NCBI GenBank assembly: GCA_003508835.1
Contig: PUFA01000081.1
Span: 3,720,001 to 3,784,000, forward strand
Direction of reading: 5' to 3'
DNA length: 64,000 nt
From: Eonycteris spelaea
Taxonomy: Eukaryota; Chordata; Mammalia; Chiroptera; Pteropodidae
Part shown: piece after piece, positions 59,401 through 64,000 of the stretch
Numbering within the stretch: the first letter of the stretch is position 1
Layout: each line of letters starts with the position of its first letter
Translations under genes and position numbers: made by a program
Notes under the pieces: model-generated
Database searches by the model: none
Told to the model about the DNA's origin: nothing
Seen by the model: the letters and a program-made list of their open reading frames with translations, nothing else

Positions 59401-60648
59401 TAAGCAAAAAGAAAGGACACTAACTAGTAACAAGAAAATACATGAAAATATAAATCTTACTGGTAAAGGTAAATACATAGTAAAGCTAGTGAAGTAACCA
59501 CTTATAAAACCAGTATGAAGTAAAAAGACAAAAGTAGTAAAAATAACTACATTAAGGGATGCACAAGATAAAAAGATATAACATACAACATCAAAAAGAG
59601 AAAAATGTAGAAGGGGAGATAAAAATGCAGAGCTTTAAAACATACTCAATCTTACATTATCAACTTAAAATAGACTGTTATAAGTTGTTATATTTAAGCT
59701 TCATGGTAACCATACATTAAAAAGTTATAGTAACTATACAAAAGATAAAGAAAAAAGATAAAGAAAAAAAAGGAACAAAAGGACACCTCTAAGAAAGTCA
59801 TCAAACCACAAAGAGAATAAGAAGAAACAGAGAGGAACAACAAAATAGTCAAAAAAAACAATTAACAATATGGCAATAGGTATATAACTATAAAAAATTA
59901 CTTTAAAACGAAGACAGACTAAATTCTATAATCAAAAGACATAGAGTCTTTTGACTCTGAATAAAAAAGACCTATCAATATGCTGTCCTATAAGTGTTTT
60001 GATTCACTTTAGATGTAAGGACACACACAGACTAAAAATAAAGGGATAGAAGAAGAGCGTCCATGAGCACATGGAAATCAAAAAAAAGCTGGAGTAGCTA
60101 TACTTATATCAGAAAAAATAGACTTTAAAACAAAGATTGTATTAAGAAAAAAGAAGGGTATTGCATAATGATAAAAATTTGTAAATATTTATGCACCCAA
60201 AAAGGAGTACCTAAATATATTGAACAAATATTAACAAACCAAAAAGGAGAAATAGACAACAGTACAAAAATAGTAGGGGACTTTTTACTGCACTTTAATT
60301 GATTGGTCATCTAGACATAAAATCAATCAAAAATACTAACTTTAAATGACAACTGGACCAGATGGGCTTATTAGATATATACACAGCATTCCATTCAAAA
60401 GCAACTGAATATATGTTCTTCTCAAGGGCACACGAAACAATCTCCAGGATAGATCATATGTTATGTCACAAACAAGTTTTTAAAATAAATTTAAGAAGAT
60501 TTAAATTATATCAAGCATCTTTTCTGATCATGATAGTATGAAACTAGAAATCAATTACAAGAAGAAAACTGGAAAATTCACAAATATTTTGTGATTAAAA
60601 CAATGTGCTACTGAACAACCAGTGGGTGAAGGAAGAAATAAAGAAATA

Positions 60649-61725
60649 TAGTAGTCTCCCTTAATCCTCTGTTTCACTTTCTGGTTTCAGTTACCCACTA
60701 TCAGCCATGGTCTAAAAATAGTAAATAAAAATTTTCAGAAAAAAGATTCATAAATTTTAAATTATGCATCATTCTTAGTATAGCATGATGAATTCTTGAG
60801 CCATCCTGCTTTGTACCACCTGGGAGTTGAAGCATCTCTTTATCTAGCATGTCCATGCTGTATATGCTGCCCCGCTCATTAGTCACTTAGTAGCCATCTT
60901 GATTATCAGATTGACTGTCATGGTATTGCAGTATGTGTTACAGTAACACTTGTCGTTCTTAATAATGACTGAAGTATGATAGTAGTGATGCTGGCAACTT
61001 GGATATACCAAAGAAAAGCTGTAGAGTGCTTCCTTTAAGGAAAAAACTAAAAATTTTAAAGAAAAAAGTTATATGCTGAGTTTACTAAGATCTGCAGTAA
61101 GAACAAAGCTTCTATCAATGGAACTGTGAGAAGGAAAAGAAATTCAACTGGTTTTGCTCTCGTACCTCAAACTGCAAAAGTTATAACCACAGATCATGGT
61201 AAATGCTTAGTTAAGACAGAAAAAGCATTAAATTTATGGTGTATGACATGAACACAAAATGTGGTGTAACTAATGGCAATATGTTGTGCTAGAAACTATT
61301 GAGCCTATATGGAGATTTCAGCTAGGGATACCCTGAAACAAGTGACACAAAACCATTTACAGGAAATATAAGGGATGGTTATCCAGATTCAGAATGGGTT
61401 TCAAGTAAAAAGTATAAGTACAAGAGGAGGAGGAGAAGAAGGTGGAAGGAGAGGAAGGGGAGAAGGGGTGGGGGGGGAAGGGAGGGAGGGAGGTAGAGAG
61501 TGTGCATGAGTGCAAGCAAGCATTCACATAACTATTATAATATGTTGTTATCATTGTTCTATCTTATCACTATTACTCTTAATGTCTTACTGTGCCCAAT
61601 TTATAAATTAAGCTTTATCATAGGTGTATGTATGTATAGGAAATACATAGTATATATTGGGTTTGGTACTATCTGAAATTCAGGCATTTACTGAGGGTCT
61701 TGGTAATCATCTCCTACAGATAAGA
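60649..61725 (+). mobile_element. Tigger (pogo/Tc1-mariner) DNA transposon, internally deleted
   Basis: Starts 'tagtagtctcccttaatcc' (Tigger inverted end, first C changed to T) after a TA target dinucleotide at 60,647-60,648, followed by 'ctggtttcagttacccacta'. The transposase-derived part is recognisable at about 60,975-61,240 ('gtagtgatgctggcaacttg', 'accaaagaaaagctgtagag', 'cctcaaactgcaaaagttat'). It ends with the 'ggtcttggtaatcatctcc' block near 61,725. Length about 1.08 kb against more than 2 kb for autonomous Tiggers. The purine-rich run at 61,420-61,500 is internal. It sits inside ORF2 of L1-D, so it is younger than that L1. Confidence 0.93.
61420..61500. repeat. (GGA)n/(GAGG)n purine-rich tract
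   Basis: Uninterrupted purine-rich array with GGAGGA and GGGAGG units, seen directly. It lies within the Tigger element. Confidence 0.9.
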
Positions 61726-63756
61726 CACCTTGAGACAAATGAAAATGAAAATTCAACATACCAAAATTTATGGGATGTAGCAAAAGCAATTCTAAGAGGG
61801 AAGCTTATACTGATAAATGCCTACATCAAGAAACAAGAAAAATCTCAAGTAAACAGTCTGGCATTACACTTCTAGGAACTAGAAAAAAAAAAAGTACAAA
61901 GGCCAAAGTTAGCAGAAGGAAGGAAATAACAAGGATTAGAGTAGGAGAAATGAAAACTAAAAAAACAATAGACAAGATTGATAAAACTAACAGGTTATTC
62001 TTTGAAAATATAAACAAAATTGACAAACCTTTAGCTAGGCTATCCAAAAAAAAAGAGGACACAAATAAATAAATCAAAATGAAAGAGGAGACATTACAAC
62101 TGATACTATAGAAAGACAAAGGACCATAAGACATTACTATGAACAATTACTTGCTGACTAATTACCTACCTAAAATAAATGAATAAATTCCTATAAACAT
62201 ACAACCTTATCAAGACTGAATCATGAAGAAGCAGAAAATCTGAACAGACCAATTACTAGTAAGGAGATTGAATCAATAATCAAAAAGTCCCCCAAACAAA
62301 AGTCCAAAACCAGACGGTTTCACTGGTGACTTCTGATAAATATTTAGAGAAGTAATACCAATCTTTCCCAAACTCTTCCAAAAAAAAATAGAAGAGGAGG
62401 AACTTCCACACTTATTTTATAAAGCCAGTATTATTTCTATTCCCAAAACCAGACAAGGGCACTGAGAGAAAATTATAAGCCAACATCCTCATGAATACAG
62501 ATGCAAAAAACCCTCAACAAAATATTAGCAAACCTAATTCAACAATACATTAAAAGGTACTTACTCCATAATCAAGTGGAATTTGTTCCAGGAATGTAAG
62601 GATATCTCAACATCTGCAAATCAGTCACTGTGTTACACCACTTTAAAAAATTGAAGGATAACATAAAAGACCCCGAATAGCCATGGCAATATTGAGAAAG
62701 AAGAATAAAGCTGGAGGTATCACACTGCCTGATATGAACCATACTCAAGGCTGTAATAAAAAACAGCATAAAAATAGATACGTTGCTCTATGGAACAGAA
62801 TACAGAACCCAGAAATAAATCCATGTCTACAGGCTCACTTAATATATGACAAAGAAAGAATATACAATGAGGTAAAGGACAGTGCCTTCAATAGGTAGTG
62901 TTGGAAAAATTGGCAGATACATGCAAAAAGAAACTGGACCACCTACTTACATCATATACAAAAACAGACTCAAAATTGATTAAAGACTTAAATGTAAGAC
63001 CCAAAAACCACAAAACTTCTAGAAGAGAACAGACAGTCATTCTCTGATATTGCTACTAGTAATTTAATTTTGGATATATTTCCTTGGGCAAAGGAAACAA
63101 AAGAAAAAATAAACAAAGAAGACTATATCAAACTAAAAGTTTTTGAACAGCAAAGGAAACCATGAACAAAACAAAAAGACAACTGACTGAATGGGAGAAA
63201 ATATCACTTATGATACATCCAATAAGGGGTTAATATTCAAAATATATGAAAAATCATATGACTCAACAACTAAAAACAAACAATCCACTTAAAAAATGGG
63301 CAAAAAGACCTGAATAGATATTTTTCCAAAGAGGAAATACAGAAGACCAATAGAAATATGAAAAGATGCTCAAAGTCATCATCAAGAGAAATGCAAATTA
63401 AAATCACAAGGAGATATCACCTTCATACTGTCAGAATGGCTATTATCAATAAATTCAAAAAATAATAAGCGTTGGCAAGGGTGTAAAGAAAAGGGAACCT
63501 TCTTACTCTGTTGGTGGGATTGCAAATTGGTATAGCCACTATGATAAATAGTCTGGAAGTTATTCAAAAAATTAAAAATGGATATACCTTTTTGATCCAA
63601 CAATTGCACTTCTGGGTATTTATCAACGAAAACCAAAACAATAATCTGTAGAGATCTATGCACCCTATGTTCATGGCAGCACAATTCACAATAGCCAAGA
63701 TATGAAAGCAACCTAAATACCCATCAACAGATGATTAGATAAAGAAGTTATGGTTC

Positions 63757-64000
63757 AAAGCTAACTAAACATGGTGAGTGAGAGATGTCCCCAGATTCCT
63801 CCCCTTGAAACAATAATAAGCTGAACATCTAAAACTGAAAAAAAAACAAAAGCAAAAAAATCTCCCAACTTGCACACCAGCATACCTGAGCATAGGATCT
63901 GCAAATATTAGCTTACCACAGGTCAGAACAGTGGGAGTTGGGTGGACTGGGAGGAACAAAGAAAGCTGTCTCTCATAGCTAAAGCTCCCTGCAGGAGGAG
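63757..64000 (+). mobile_element. Probable second L1 5' end, runs off the window
   Basis: 'aaacatggtgagtgagagat' and 'ccccttgaaacaataataag' resemble an L1 5' UTR start of a different subfamily from L1-D. The rest (63,780-64,000) shows no frame. Identification is tentative because only 240 bases are available. Confidence 0.5.

Larger units (their letters stand above)
59900..63750 (+). pseudogene. L1-D ORF2 remnant, RT core deleted
   Basis: The endonuclease is seen at about 59,900-60,640 but broken. The EN-RT linker is readable at 61,657-61,875 ('[18 protein letters not shown]'). Early RT text runs to about 62,660, then jumps to the block that follows the RT core ('gaccccgaatagccatggc'), so the FADD active-site region present in L1-C is absent. 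C-terminal text runs on to 63,750. Not functional. Confidence 0.88.
55830..63753 (+). mobile_element. L1-D: long dead LINE-1 with nested insertions
   Basis: Begins with an L1-type start ('ttcaagatggtgaattagaa') and runs through a 5' UTR of about 2.3 kb, an ORF1 region (about 58,090-59,400), a spacer, and ORF2 (about 59,900-63,750). It carries an LTR near 58.31-58.73 kb, a Tigger transposon at 60,649-61,725, and a deletion of the RT core near 62,660. The 3' end is missing: the ORF2 C-terminal text stops at about 63,753, where a different sequence begins. Confidence 0.92.

Noticed and set aside
1..64000. CRISPR array, bacterial operon, riboswitch or phage content
   Set aside because: No spaced direct repeats, no operon-like gene packing and no prokaryotic genes. 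All evidence points to mammalian nuclear DNA.

Overview
The window is mammalian nuclear DNA: AT-rich, CpG-poor, and built mostly of interspersed repeats. I find no host protein-coding exon, rRNA, tRNA or CRISPR array that I can defend. Mammal-wide relics (MIR, L2, a MER5A-type hAT element, a Tigger/pogo transposon, MLT1-type LTRs) show a placental mammal. The L1 3' tails look like those of laurasiatherian genomes, and there is no Alu, B1/B2, carnivore, ruminant or vespertilionid SINE in 64 kb. A laurasiatherian with low SINE activity, such as a fruit-bat-like lineage, is a low-confidence guess. The window is probably a gene desert or a very large intron.

Layout. 1-25 kb: unique AT-rich DNA with old repeats (L2 and MIR pieces, L1 scraps, MLT1-like LTRs, one ERV-like LTR near 19.5 kb) and microsatellites, including a compound pyrimidine tract of about 300 bp at 12.3-12.6 kb. 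25.1-31.1 kb: a nearly full-length dead L1 on the minus strand (L1-A), split by a solo LTR with a perfect 5-bp target duplication. 31.3-42.6 kb: an old class-I-like provirus (ERV-B) with two LTRs, a weak tRNA-Trp-like primer site, no recognisable pol, and a broken env; a 5-kb L1 (L1-C) is inserted in it. 42.6-49.9 kb: unique sequence with a MER5A-type element, MLT1, MIR, L2 and another LTR. 50.0-55.0 kb: a gammaretrovirus-like provirus (ERV-A) with short 222-225 bp LTRs, a tRNA-Thr-type primer site, and broken gag, pol and env with large deletions. 55.8-63.75 kb: a third dead L1 (L1-D, plus strand) with a duplicated 5' UTR, an LTR inserted in its ORF1 region, a Tigger transposon inserted in ORF2, and a deleted reverse-transcriptase core. 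Another L1-like 5' end runs off the right edge.

No genes act together here. The interest lies in the order of insertions (L1 into ERV, LTR into L1, Tigger and LTR into L1, ERV into an older repeat), which gives a relative chronology. Every retroviral and L1 reading frame seen is interrupted. I found no convincing undescribed biological system.
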